A stretch of DNA of 64,000 bases, from positions 2,445,501 through 2,509,500 of the forward strand of contig NZ_CP162414.1 of NCBI RefSeq assembly GCF_040932005.1. The letters run 5' to 3'. Source of the stretch: Aestuariibius sp. HNIBRBA575. GTDB taxonomy: Bacteria > Pseudomonadota > Alphaproteobacteria > Rhodobacterales > Rhodobacteraceae. Below the pieces are notes generated by a model. The model saw only the letters and a list, made by a program, of their open reading frames with translations. It was not told the DNA's origin and made no database searches. Both the position numbers and the translations under genes were made by a program. Shown one piece after another: positions 26,208-34,790 of the stretch (the stretch's first letter is position 1; the number at the start of each line of letters is the position of its first letter).

Positions 26208-26440
26208 ATAGGCCGGCAAAGTCAGTTAAAAAACGCCATGCCCCGGAACGTTTGAATCTGGGCCTGCCATCTCAGGGTTTTCCACCCCTGCTGTTTGATG
26301 CGAAAACCGACAAAGCAATAGAAGAGTTCAAACGCGCCAAAGATCAAAGACTTGCGCCGCGCCCTTCATTGCGTGAACGGTTTGGGTTTGCCTTGATCCG
26401 GGCCGGTCAGCGGTTGGCGCGGGTCCACGTTGCAGGATAA
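26153..26440 (+). CDS. hypothetical small basic protein
   Basis: A 95-residue frame. The C-terminal half (FDAKTDKAIEEFKRAKDQRL, then PRPSLRERFGFALIRAGQRL) has the composition of short conserved roseobacter proteins with an amphipathic basic helix; the N-terminal half (HIDHKHDPSQSAYRPAK) is not recognisable. It overlaps the start of the divergent minus-strand frame. No strong ribosome-binding site precedes the ATG. It is followed by TraB/GumN after 80 bp. Function unknown. Confidence 0.55.
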   Translation: MHPFYIHIDHKHDPSQSAYRPAKSVKKRHAPERLNLGLPSQGFPPLLFDAKTDKAIEEFKRAKDQRLAPRPSLRERFGFALIRAGQRLARVHVAG

Positions 26441-26520
26441 ATACATCCAATAAATCGGGATCAGATGGTTTGCATTCTGATCCCGACAAACTACGCTTGT
26501 TGCAAAGAAAAGGTGTGTTT

Positions 26521-27522
26521 ATGCGATTTAAGTCCAAAGTTTTTGCAACATTCTGTGCTGCGTTTTTCCCGATCTCATCATGGGCGCAATGCAGTGGGCC
26601 GGATTATCTATCGTCATTGGAACCCGACACTGTGGCGGCGATCACTGCGCGCGCAGATGCGGTGCCCTTTGGCCAAGGTCTGATCTGGCAGGCCACCCGT
26701 GGCGACGCCAAAATCACCCTTCTGGGCACGATGCATCTTTATGACGATCGTCATCAGGATTTGATGATCCGCGTTACACCTTTCCTGCAAGAATCCGATC
26801 TGATTCTGCTGGAAATGACCCCCGAAGTCGAAGCCCAGGCCCAGTCTGGCATGTTGTCCAACCCCGAAATGCTATTTTTGCCGCTCGACAGCCCAACCTT
26901 GCCGGAATTACTTCCTGCTGAGGACTGGGACATGCTTGCTTCAGAAATTTCAAAGCGCGGTATTCCCAGCATTTTAGCCGCCAAATCACAGCCATGGTAT
27001 ATCGCGATGTCGCTGGCCATTCCGACCTGCGCGATGGCGGATATTGCATCAGGCAAACGCGGGCTGGATCATATGATTATGGACTGGGCCACCACCCATT
27101 CCGTCGACATGCAGGCGCTGGAACCGTGGGACACTCTGTTTACGATCATGTCCGCAGACAGTTTTGAAGATCAGTTGACCAATTTGCAACTGACCCTGCA
27201 AACCATCAGCGACCAGCCCCCGCTGATGATGTCGCTGCTCAACGAATATTTCGCTGAAAAACCGGCGCTGATTTGGGAATTATCGCGATATTCGGTTGAA
27301 AATACCCCCGGGATCAGTGTGGTTGATGCGGCGATGTTGATGCAGGACATGCAGACGGATCTGCTGGACACACGCAATGCCAACTGGATCCCCGTGATCA
27401 CTGCTGCCAGCGCCCAAAACGACACAATGGTTGTGGCCGTTGGGGCCGCGCATCTGCCCGGTGAAACGGGTGTGCTGCGCCTACTTGAACAGCAGGGCTG
27501 GACCATCACGCCTGTGAATTAA
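26521..27522 (+). CDS. TraB/GumN family protein, exported
   Basis: A 333-residue protein with a signal peptide (MRFKSKVFATFCAAFFPISSWA, cleavage near residue 22) and a TraB/GumN domain, related to Tiki-type metalloproteases. ITLLGTMHLYDDRH contains the N-terminal GxxH motif, LLEMTPE the acidic residue and VVAVGAAHLPGETGVLRLL the C-terminal GxxHxxG motif. The start at 26521 has AAAGGTG upstream. It probably acts in the periplasm; the bacterial substrate is unknown. Its end overlaps the convergent DUF2161 gene by 17 bp. Confidence 0.88.
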   Translation: MRFKSKVFATFCAAFFPISSWAQCSGPDYLSSLEPDTVAAITARADAVPFGQGLIWQATRGDAKITLLGTMHLYDDRHQDLMIRVTPFLQESDLILLEMTPEVEAQAQSGMLSNPEMLFLPLDSPTLPELLPAEDWDMLASEISKRGIPSILAAKSQPWYIAMSLAIPTCAMADIASGKRGLDHMIMDWATTHSVDMQALEPWDTLFTIMSADSFEDQLTNLQLTLQTISDQPPLMMSLLNEYFAEKPALIWELSRYSVENTPGISVVDAAMLMQDMQTDLLDTRNANWIPVITAASAQNDTMVVAVGAAHLPGETGVLRLLEQQGWTITPVN

Positions 27523-28177
27523 CGATGTCTGTCGCGGCTTTCTGGCCGGGTTCCGTCAGGCGATAAACGCCGCGCGATACACGTTCAAACCATCCGTAGT
27601 GATTGTCCGCCATGATCCGTGTGGCGCGGCTCACATCCGCCTTTTTGGCGATAGCGGCGCCTTTGCTGGGGCCGTTTTGCGCCAAAAACATCGCACAACG
27701 TTCCGCATCCTGACGATAGGACGTCACGATGCCGCCATTGGTGCCGCCTTTGTTTGGATCCCCCGTGCGGGCCGAAAATTCGCGCAGCAACGCCAATTTT
27801 TTGATGTTGGATTTGCGCGGCACAAACGGCACCGGATCGGAATGCACCTGCACCGATCCATCCTTTAGCTGCACAGACACGACCCCAACGCCCAGCCGTT
27901 TGCACAGGCCCACATTGCCTTTGAACGCGCGCCAGCCTGCTTTGCCCGACCAACGCGGCACTGCAATATAGACATTGTCGGTGACCGCCTGTCGCGCCAC
28001 GGCCTGTTGCAACAACGTCAGCGAAAACCCGGTCTTTAGCTCGACCACAATCGGTGCACCATCCTCGCGCACTGCCATCACATCCACCGCGCCGATCTCG
28101 GCTTTGACCTCATAGCCCAACGCTTCTAGCCAGGATTTCACCGGATCATATAAGTCAGTTTCGCGGATTTTTTTCAT
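27506..28177 (-). CDS. DUF2161 family PD-(D/E)XK-type protein
   Basis: A 223-residue protein. The N-terminal domain (VKSWLEALGYEVKAEIGAVDVMAVREDGAPIVVELKTGFS, shortened) shows the D-15 to 20-ExK pattern of restriction-like phosphodiesterases: D in AVDVM and E-L-K in VVELK. The C-terminal half (AAIAKKADVSRATRIMADNHYGWFERVSRGVY) resembles a winged helix. The family is annotated as a putative phosphodiesterase; no biological role is established. It is monocistronic and convergent with the TraB/GumN gene. Confidence 0.82.
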   Translation of the reverse strand: MKKIRETDLYDPVKSWLEALGYEVKAEIGAVDVMAVREDGAPIVVELKTGFSLTLLQQAVARQAVTDNVYIAVPRWSGKAGWRAFKGNVGLCKRLGVGVVSVQLKDGSVQVHSDPVPFVPRKSNIKKLALLREFSARTGDPNKGGTNGGIVTSYRQDAERCAMFLAQNGPSKGAAIAKKADVSRATRIMADNHYGWFERVSRGVYRLTEPGQKAATDIVNSQA

Positions 28178-28231
28178 AGGCTTAGTCCTAGCAATCTTTA
28201 CACCCTGTCGCCAAGCCCGTCAGATAGGCCC

Positions 28232-28600
28232 ATGACCCGTGACGAATTTAACACCTATTGCGCAACCTACCCCCATGCGACCCATGTCGTGCAATGGGGC
28301 AATTCCGATGTCTGGAAAATCGGTGGCAAGGTCTTCGCGCTTTGTGGTTGGGCAAATGACCAACCCGCATTCACATTCAAAGCGTCAGATATGGCGTTTA
28401 ACGTTCTGGGGGATGGGCCCGGCATCCGCCCTGCCCCTTATCTGGCATCGCGGGGCATGAAATGGCTGCAGGTTTATGATCAGCCCGGTCATGGATATGG
28501 GCTTTCGGATGAGGCATTGCGCGACCATTTGCGGGCCTCCCATGACATGGTGGTTGCCAAGTTGACCAAAAAGCTGCGCACAGAACTGGGCCTGACTTAA
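28232..28600 (+). CDS. MmcQ/YjbR family protein
   Basis: A 122-residue protein of the MmcQ/YjbR-like (CyaY-fold) family. MTRDEFNTYCATYPHATHVVQW, WKIGGKVFALCGW and RGMKWLQVYDQPGHGYGLSDEALRDHLRASHDMV (each in part) follow the family pattern. Members are sometimes called DNA-binding because of the double wing fold. It starts 54 bp from the divergent DUF2161 gene. No more specific role can be given. Confidence 0.88.
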   Translation: MTRDEFNTYCATYPHATHVVQWGNSDVWKIGGKVFALCGWANDQPAFTFKASDMAFNVLGDGPGIRPAPYLASRGMKWLQVYDQPGHGYGLSDEALRDHLRASHDMVVAKLTKKLRTELGLT

Positions 28601-28720
28601 ACCCACCGCCCAATCGCGGCATTTCCGCTCGCATAGCTGGGCTGTGCAGACTGCATCGTGACAACACGATATCCCCCCCCTATAAGAGCGCGAAAATCCG
28701 CTATATTCAGGACAGAACAC

Positions 28721-29641
28721 ATGACAACTCTCGTTTTTGGCCACAAAGCCCCCGATACTGATTCCACCGGCGCTCCGATCATCTGGGCATGGTATTTGAA
28801 TGACATCAAAGGCCGGGCCGCAGAGGCCCGCCTGTTGGGTGCACCAAACACCGAAGCCGCGTTTGTTGCGCAGCGTTGGGGCTATGACCTGCCTGCATTG
28901 CTGGACGATGTGGCTGACGATCAGGCCTGTGTCATTGTTGACACTAACAACCCTGCGGAATTGCCTGCCAACATCAACAATGCCGATATTCAGGCGATCA
29001 TCGACCACCACAAATTGGTTGGCGGCCTGGAAACCAAAGGCCCGATTGATATCACCATCCGCCCGCTGGCCTGCACCGTCACCGTTATGCACGACCTGAT
29101 GGGCGACGATGCGGCCAAAATGCCCGACGCCATCAAAGGTTTGATGCTGTCCTGCATCCTGTCGGACACGCTGGAATTCCGGTCCCCGACCACCACAGCC
29201 ACAGACAAAGCTCTGGCGGAAAAACTGGCGGCAGAGTTGAACATCAACATTGCCGATTATGCAGCTGAAATGTTTGCAGCCAAATCCGACGTTTCCGCGT
29301 TTTCGGATGCTGAATTGCTGCGCATGGATTCCAAAGAATTCACCGTGTCAGACACCAAATTCCGCGTTTCCGTTCTGGAAACCACCGCACCTGCCATTGT
29401 GCTGGACCGCAAAGCGTCCTTGATGGACACAATGACAACCGTCGCGTCCGAAGATGGCGTTGATCAGGTCCTGCTGTTTGTGGTCGACATCCTGAACGAA
29501 GAAGCCACCCTGCTGGTTCCCAACGATCTGGTGAAAACGGTCGCTGAGAAAAGCTTTGGCGCGTCTGTTTCCGGCGATGCTGTTGTTCTGCCCGGCATCA
29601 TGAGCCGCAAAAAACAGATCATTCCAAACCTGGCTGTCTAA
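28721..29641 (+). CDS. ppaC: manganese-dependent inorganic pyrophosphatase
   Basis: Family II pyrophosphatase (DHH superfamily), 306 residues, cytoplasmic; it splits pyrophosphate and so drives biosynthetic reactions including sulfate activation. Metal-binding motifs are present: FGHKAPDTDS (His, Asp, Asp), CVIVDTNN and IDHHKLVGG (the DHH motif). The C-terminal DHHA2-like domain has LPGIMSRKKQIIPNL (SRKKQ binds substrate). The usual asparagine after HK is alanine here. The start MTTLVFGHK puts the first motif at the family position. Confidence 0.93.
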   Translation: MTTLVFGHKAPDTDSTGAPIIWAWYLNDIKGRAAEARLLGAPNTEAAFVAQRWGYDLPALLDDVADDQACVIVDTNNPAELPANINNADIQAIIDHHKLVGGLETKGPIDITIRPLACTVTVMHDLMGDDAAKMPDAIKGLMLSCILSDTLEFRSPTTTATDKALAEKLAAELNINIADYAAEMFAAKSDVSAFSDAELLRMDSKEFTVSDTKFRVSVLETTAPAIVLDRKASLMDTMTTVASEDGVDQVLLFVVDILNEEATLLVPNDLVKTVAEKSFGASVSGDAVVLPGIMSRKKQIIPNLAV

Positions 29642-29682
29642 GCCCGTTTGGAATGGCTGGCTTTGGCCGGTATGTTTAAAAC

Positions 29683-29712
29683 AAAGGCCGGATTGGAAAT
29701 CATCCGGCCTTT
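29683..29712. terminator. bidirectional terminator between ppaC and the hisD-family gene
   Basis: AAAGGCCGGAT, 8-base loop, ATCCGGCCTTT. The A-run and T-run on either side allow it to work for both convergent genes. Confidence 0.85.
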
Positions 29713-29722
29713 GATATTTCAA

Positions 29723-31030
29723 CTATCTGACTTTGTTGGTCCCCAGCGAAAACACCTCATCTGGAAAGTATTTCGCCAAGCGGATATCGGCGGTGCGGGC
29801 GTGGCCTTCCATGCCTTCCATCCGTGAAATCCGTGCTGTGGCTTCGGCGATGGGGCGCATCGCATCACGGCTAGAGGCCTGCCATGTCACGGTTTTCATG
29901 AACTTTGCCACCGATAATCCCCCCGTGTACCGCGCCGCGCCGGATGTTGGCAAAACGTGGTTTGGACCGGCTGCCTTGTCCCCAAAGGCAACGGTGGTTT
30001 CTTCGCCCAAAAACAGGGAACCATAGGCGTTCAAATTGGACAGCCACCAATCCTGATCCGCGCATTGCACCTGCAAATGTTCCGGCGCATAGCGATCAGA
30101 GACCTGCACCATTTCATCGCGATCCTCACAAATCACAATCTCGGCCAAATCATCCCATGCGGTTTGCGCGCTGGACCGGTTTGGTTCGGGCAATGACGCG
30201 ATCATATCGGGCACCTGCTTCAAAACCTGTTCTGCCAGCCCGACGTCATCCGTCACCAGCCAGACCGGGGAATTGGCCCCATGTTCCGCCTGCCCGACCA
30301 GATCCCAAGCCACAACAAACGGATCCGCCTGCCCATCCGCCAACACCAGCAAATCCGTGGGGCCTGCGACCATATCAATGCCCACTTGGCCAAACAAAAT
30401 GCGTTTGGCATCCGCCACATATTGATTGCCCGGCCCCGCCAGAACATCGACCTTTGGCAGACCAAAAAACCCATGCGCCATCGACGCAACCGCCTGAACG
30501 CCGCCCATATTCAACACCTGATCCGCCCCACAAACCTGCATCGCATAGAGGATTTCCGCAGGAATACCGTCAGGGCCGCTGGGCGGGGAACAGGCGCAGA
30601 TATACCCAACCCCCGCCACTTTGGCGGTGGTGATGGTCATAATGGCGCTGGCGATATGGGCATATCGACCACCCGGCACATAACACCCGGCGGATTGCAC
30701 CGGAATTTGGCGCTGGCCTGCCACAAAACCCGGCAGGATTTCTATCTGTGTGTCTTGGATCGTGGCCCGCTGCGCCTGCGCAAAGCGGCGCACATTGTCA
30801 TGGGCAAATTCGATGTCAGCACGTTCTTGGGCGGTCAGTTTTTCGGCCGCCTGCGCAAGCTGCGCCTCAGACACCAAAACATCGCCCGCCCAACCGTCAA
30901 ACTGACGGCACAAATCCCGCGCAACCTGTTCGCCACCGGTTTCCATCTGATCAAGCAGCCCTTGCACCACATCAGACACATCTGAGGCAGATTGTTCCGC
31001 GGCTGCATTTTTGCGTTTCAGGTAGCGCAT
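29723..31030 (-). CDS. HisD-family dehydrogenase, probable sulfopropanediol 3-dehydrogenase (HpsN type)
   Basis: A 435-residue NAD-dependent dehydrogenase of the histidinol dehydrogenase superfamily. The zinc and catalytic motifs are present: VGQAEHGA (Gln, His), YAPEHLQ (Glu, His) and a GHARTADIRL C-terminal histidine. However, the histidinol-binding block, in HisD usually SPEALGDYxAGPNHVLPT, reads TTVAFGDKAAGPNHVLPT, losing the substrate glutamate, and ARYTGGLSVAKFMKTVTWQ replaces the HisD form. This fits HpsN, which oxidises 2,3-dihydroxypropane-1-sulfonate to sulfolactate. The gene lies downstream of tauC on the same strand, consistent with a sulfonate role. HpsO and HpsP partners are not seen here. 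Confidence 0.75.
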   Translation of the reverse strand: MRYLKRKNAAAEQSASDVSDVVQGLLDQMETGGEQVARDLCRQFDGWAGDVLVSEAQLAQAAEKLTAQERADIEFAHDNVRRFAQAQRATIQDTQIEILPGFVAGQRQIPVQSAGCYVPGGRYAHIASAIMTITTAKVAGVGYICACSPPSGPDGIPAEILYAMQVCGADQVLNMGGVQAVASMAHGFFGLPKVDVLAGPGNQYVADAKRILFGQVGIDMVAGPTDLLVLADGQADPFVVAWDLVGQAEHGANSPVWLVTDDVGLAEQVLKQVPDMIASLPEPNRSSAQTAWDDLAEIVICEDRDEMVQVSDRYAPEHLQVQCADQDWWLSNLNAYGSLFLGEETTVAFGDKAAGPNHVLPTSGAARYTGGLSVAKFMKTVTWQASSRDAMRPIAEATARISRMEGMEGHARTADIRLAKYFPDEVFSLGTNKVR

Positions 31031-31077
31031 GATCGATGTCCTTTGGCTGTGATTGCGATCACGTAACCAAAGAGAAA

Positions 31078-31112
31078 GGGCCCGCGCTACCTTTTTCAGA
31101 TCGCGCGGGCCC
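31078..31112. terminator. hairpin between tauC and the HpsN-like gene
   Basis: GGGCCCGCGC and GCGCGGGCCC, 10-bp arms separated by about 15 bases. On the minus strand it is followed by TTTCTCTTTGG, so it may cut or reduce transcription from tauABC into the dehydrogenase gene. Confidence 0.65.
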
Positions 31113-31158
31113 TTGTTTTGTTGGGGCGAAATGCCTCTTTAGAAAAGCTGAAAGTTGA

Positions 31159-32493
31159 TCAGCCTTTGCCTTTCCATGGCACCAAGATCCGTTCAACCCA
31201 GCGCATCAACATATCGATGCCAAAGCCGATGACACCAATCAGGATAATCCCCATGATCACGATATCGGTGTTTTGGAATTTGGACGCTGTCATGATCATC
31301 ATACCAGCCCCCTTTTCCGCCGCGACCAATTCTGCGGCCACAACCGTGCCCCAGCAGACCCCCATCGCAACCCGGGCTGCGGTAAAGATTTCCGGTAGGG
31401 AATTGGGAATGATCACATATTGCATGATCTGGCGTTTGCTTGCCCCCAGGGAATAGGCCGCGTGCACTTTGGTGATGCGCACCCCTGAAACACCGGATCG
31501 CGCGCCAATGGCCATGATCCACAAAGCCGCAAGGAACAGCAGAATGATTTTGCCGCTTTCCCCAATGCCGGCCCAAAGGATCACCAATGGAATCAAGGCC
31601 AATGGCGGCACTGGGCGCATGAATTCAACGATTGGATCAAACCAACCACGGAACCAATCCGACAGACCCATCGCATAGCCCAATGGAATGCCCACCAACG
31701 CCCCAAGCGCAAAGCCAACAATCACACGGAACAGTGAAAATCCAAGATGTTCAGCCAATGTCGAATTGCGGAACCCTTCGGTTGCGATTTCGCCCATCCG
31801 TTGCCAGACGCGTTCCGGTGCCGGAAGCCAGATTGGCTCCATTTGCCAACCCGGATTTGGCGTGATGTTTAGCGTTCCGCGTCGCGTCAACGACACGTTC
31901 AGATCAGAGGTCGAAACTTCGCTTCCCGGAACGACGGCCTCTCCGTTGATGGCGACCACGACGTTGCCATCTTCGCGGCTGACCTCATCATTGCGATCCG
32001 TGCGCAGCAATTCACTGCGATAGGCCTCAATCAGGATAAAGTCGTTCTTAGCAAACCCATCCCCGGCTTCGATGTTGGGTTCAACATCATCAGCGCCCGC
32101 CGGACGAACAGCAACGTAAACACTGCTGTCATTCTGGTTGCCGTTGCCATCCTCGACCGTGATCGAAAATTCGGTGTCGCCCGTAAACGGCCCCGGCGCA
32201 TGCAGAAACGACGGCAGTAATTTGGACCCGGTGAACGCGCCCCAAAGCACAAAAATCAACACGATCGAAACGACGGACGCAACTAAATTGGAACTAACCG
32301 CGCTTTCATCGCCAAAGGTTACGGTTTTCAGCGATCCGTAGTCCTTTTTGGGTGTCAAAAATTTGCGCACCGCATTCCAGATCAGCAAACAAGCCAGAAT
32401 CAGGACCACATAGCCCACAATAAATGGCAGCGCCTTGATCACCGTTCCCATGATGGCCAGCAATTCGGCCCCTAGTGCAGAAAACAATTCCAT
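31159..32493 (-). CDS. tauC: taurine ABC transporter permease TauC with a large periplasmic insertion
   Basis: Inner-membrane permease of the taurine importer. The canonical TauC/SsuC part runs from residue 222 (WLPAPERVWQRMGEIA) to the end, with about five membrane segments and the cytoplasmic coupling loop HAAYSLGASKRQIMQYVIIP. The protein is 444 residues, whereas family members are about 260-280. The extra part is an additional N-terminal membrane helix (about 21-42) and, after the usual first helix (about 70-89), an insertion of roughly 125 residues (95-220), hydrophilic and beta-rich, that should face the periplasm. It overlaps tauB by 1 bp. Substrate assignment rests on operon context. 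Confidence 0.88.
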   Translation of the reverse strand: MELFSALGAELLAIMGTVIKALPFIVGYVVLILACLLIWNAVRKFLTPKKDYGSLKTVTFGDESAVSSNLVASVVSIVLIFVLWGAFTGSKLLPSFLHAPGPFTGDTEFSITVEDGNGNQNDSSVYVAVRPAGADDVEPNIEAGDGFAKNDFILIEAYRSELLRTDRNDEVSREDGNVVVAINGEAVVPGSEVSTSDLNVSLTRRGTLNITPNPGWQMEPIWLPAPERVWQRMGEIATEGFRNSTLAEHLGFSLFRVIVGFALGALVGIPLGYAMGLSDWFRGWFDPIVEFMRPVPPLALIPLVILWAGIGESGKIILLFLAALWIMAIGARSGVSGVRITKVHAAYSLGASKRQIMQYVIIPNSLPEIFTAARVAMGVCWGTVVAAELVAAEKGAGMMIMTASKFQNTDIVIMGIILIGVIGFGIDMLMRWVERILVPWKGKG

Positions 32494-33296
32494 TATGCGT
32501 CCTCCGAACGGCCCATGATTTCTTCTTCCATATCCCAGATCATGTTGAGGATCTCATCACGTTTGGGGCCAAAATCGGGGTGTTTCTTAACTTCTCGCAG
32601 GTCCGCGCCGACGCCCATTTCTGCAAACGGCAAACGGTATTCCGTGTGAATACGTCCCGGCCGCGGCGCCATAACAATCAGCCGCTCCCCCAGCAACAGG
32701 GCCTCTTCGACCGAGTGGGTGATCAGAATAATGGTTTTACCGGTTTCTTTCCAAAGCTTTAAAACCAGCGACTGCATCTTTTCGCGGGTCAGCGCATCAA
32801 GCGCGCCCAGCGGTTCATCCATCAGGATCACATCCGGGTCATTGGCCAGACACCGCGCCAGCGCCACACGCTGCTGCATCCCGCCCGACAATTCATAAAC
32901 CGCTTTTTCTTTGAAATCCTGCAAACCCACAACTTCTAGCAGGTGGTCAACGATTTCCGCCTTTTCGCCTTTTGGCATCCCTTTCATGGACGGGCCAAAT
33001 CCGACGTTTTCGCGCACCGACATCCATTCAAACAGCGCCCCTGCCTGAAACACCATGCCGCGTTCCGCATCCGGGCCAGTCACATTATGCCCGTTCATTG
33101 AAATCACACCATCCGTGGGGGCCAAAAAGCCCGCCAAGATATTCAAAAGCGTGGTTTTCCCACAGCCGGATGGCCCCAAAACCGACAACAAATCGCCTTC
33201 GGCCAGATCAAGCGACACATTCTGGAGCGCCTGAACTGATGACCCGTTCGGCAAATCAAAACGCATCGAAAGATTTTCTATTTTAAGTCCAGACAT
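32493..33296 (-). CDS. tauB: taurine ABC transporter ATP-binding protein
   Basis: 267-residue ATPase of the taurine/nitrate/sulfonate family. Walker A is LGPSGCGKTTLLN, the Q-loop is in GMVFQAGALFEW, the signature is LSGGMQQRVALAR, Walker B is VILMDEPLGALD and the switch histidine is in ILITHSVEEALLL. The C-terminus has an extension of about 40 residues (GADLREVKKHPDFGPKRDEI) usual in this group. Its stop overlaps the tauC start, and tauA lies 85 bp upstream, separated by a hairpin. It couples ATP hydrolysis to transport through TauC. Confidence 0.94.
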   Translation of the reverse strand: MSGLKIENLSMRFDLPNGSSVQALQNVSLDLAEGDLLSVLGPSGCGKTTLLNILAGFLAPTDGVISMNGHNVTGPDAERGMVFQAGALFEWMSVRENVGFGPSMKGMPKGEKAEIVDHLLEVVGLQDFKEKAVYELSGGMQQRVALARCLANDPDVILMDEPLGALDALTREKMQSLVLKLWKETGKTIILITHSVEEALLLGERLIVMAPRPGRIHTEYRLPFAEMGVGADLREVKKHPDFGPKRDEILNMIWDMEEEIMGRSEDA

Positions 33297-33352
33297 AAAG
33301 TGCCTTTCAGATGAGCGTCATCCATCACCCCAACGGGGCGCCAGATGGAATA

Positions 33353-33374
33353 AGGGCGGGATATTTCCCGCCCT
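33353..33374 (-). terminator. hairpin between tauA and tauB
   Basis: AGGGCGGG, 6-base loop, CCCGCCCT, starting 8 bases beyond the tauA stop. Such hairpins after binding-protein genes stabilise that message and attenuate read-through into the permease genes. Confidence 0.65.
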
Positions 33375-33381
33375 CGTTAGA

Positions 33382-34392
33382 TTACATTTCAGACGCAGCG
33401 GTCAGCGGGCCAACATTTACGTTGCCATCATAGCTGTCCAATGCGGCGTCAATGGATCCCGCACCTACAAAGACGTCAGCGACACCTTTCATGAAGGTTT
33501 GCGCGTTTCCGCCCAGCCATTTTTCTGACAATTGGTCTTCGACACTTGGGAATGTGAAGGTCGCCAGCGAAGATGCAGCGGCTTCGATATCCATACCCGC
33601 GTCTTGTGCGATAACGGCCAGCATTTCGTCAGTGTGCTCACCCGAATTCCACATGGCGTTTGCCGCAGCAGTCACACCCAGGAATTTTGCAACCAATTCA
33701 GGCTCTTCGGCAACAAAAGAAGCAGAAGCAGAGGTGACATCAAACACCAGAATGCCCAGCTCTTCTTTTTCTGCACCTGTCAGCAATACGTTGCCGTATT
33801 CCATCATGCGACGCAGACCGCCACCGTAGCCACAGGCCATGTCAACCTGGCTCTGACCCAGCGCTGCTGCGCCTTCTACCGGGGCCATGTCCACGATATC
33901 CAACGTCGAGATATCAACGCCAAAGTGGTTCATCTGCGACAGGAAACCGTAATGCGCAGCGGTTCCCAATGGCACGGCCACTTTGGATCCGGCCAGATCA
34001 GCCGCAGTGGATGCATCAATTTCCAGATCTTCGCGCACGACGCAGTTGTCATTTTCGGAATAAGAGACCGCAACATCCAGAACCTGCAGATTCTGACCAG
34101 CAGACGCCGCCACAACAAAAGGAGGAACCCCCTGCGAGAAGGCAAGATGCACATCACCAGATGCCATCGCCGCGCTCATGGCGGTCCCTGTGTCAAAGCT
34201 TACCCAGTTAACTTTCAGGCCCAGTGCTTCGTCATAAGTGCCGTTCACTTTGGCGAATTCAAATGGCATGGGCCATTCGAGGAAATACGCAACTGTGATC
34301 TCTTCCAGATGACCTTCGGCCAATGCGGCCTGTGCACCCGTCAGCAGAGCAATGGATGCAACGGCACCTGCAAGTTTTTGTTTCATTGTCAT
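33382..34392 (-). CDS. tauA: taurine-binding periplasmic protein
   Basis: 336-residue substrate-binding protein of the taurine/nitrate/sulfonate type. A signal peptide (about residues 1-25, ALLTGAQAALA-EGH) exports it. The mature part starts ITVAYFLEWPMPFEFAKVNG and includes VNWVSFDTGTAMSAAMASGD and the ligand-pocket segments FSQGVPPFVVAASAGQ. The start codon follows GGGAGA (on the minus strand) by a few bases. It heads the minus-strand unit tauA-tauB-tauC, divergent from tpa. TauR boxes at 34661-34693 lie in the shared region. Confidence 0.93.
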   Translation of the reverse strand: MTMKQKLAGAVASIALLTGAQAALAEGHLEEITVAYFLEWPMPFEFAKVNGTYDEALGLKVNWVSFDTGTAMSAAMASGDVHLAFSQGVPPFVVAASAGQNLQVLDVAVSYSENDNCVVREDLEIDASTAADLAGSKVAVPLGTAAHYGFLSQMNHFGVDISTLDIVDMAPVEGAAALGQSQVDMACGYGGGLRRMMEYGNVLLTGAEKEELGILVFDVTSASASFVAEEPELVAKFLGVTAAANAMWNSGEHTDEMLAVIAQDAGMDIEAAASSLATFTFPSVEDQLSEKWLGGNAQTFMKGVADVFVGAGSIDAALDSYDGNVNVGPLTAASEM

Positions 34393-34660
34393 AAGATAGT
34401 CTCCCGTGTTGAACTTTAGGTTTTAGGCGATGACGCCTCGGGCGGTTTCCGCCTCAAATTCAAGTTCGACCAAGCCGTTTGGCCCCGATCAACATTGATC
34501 CGAGCTTAAAACCTCGTTTCAATCAATGTTTTTCTCGGTTTTCATTTGTGTGAAACAGACATCACACCCCGCATAACAAAATGACCTGCAAAAATTATTT
34601 GTTTATTTTCAATCCACTAACAACAAGAAGCCCCATAAACAGGCAGGTTGAAAAAAATAT

Positions 34661-34693
34661 TTGGATATATGACAGTGCCCAATCTGGCCCTAT
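34661..34693. promoter_or_regulatory. probable TauR binding region between tauA and tpa
   Basis: CTGGCCCTAT (34684-34693), preceded 23 bp upstream by the weaker TTGGATATAT (34661-34670). The flanking AATCTGGCCCTATT is identical to that before xsc. It lies about 100 bp before tpa and about 270 bp before tauA. The rest of 34393-34790 shows no gene. Confidence 0.6.
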
Positions 34694-34790
34694 TACAGAC
34701 ATGTTACAAACGATGAAGGTATAATCATCAAACGCCAGATTCTCTGACGTCATAACTGATCAACTCTTGTTTTATGGAAAGGGCCTTACG

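Noticed and set aside
29723..31030. Histidinol dehydrogenase of histidine biosynthesis
   Set aside because: The substrate-binding glutamate is replaced by Val in TTVAFGDK and no other his genes are near; the HpsN type fits better.
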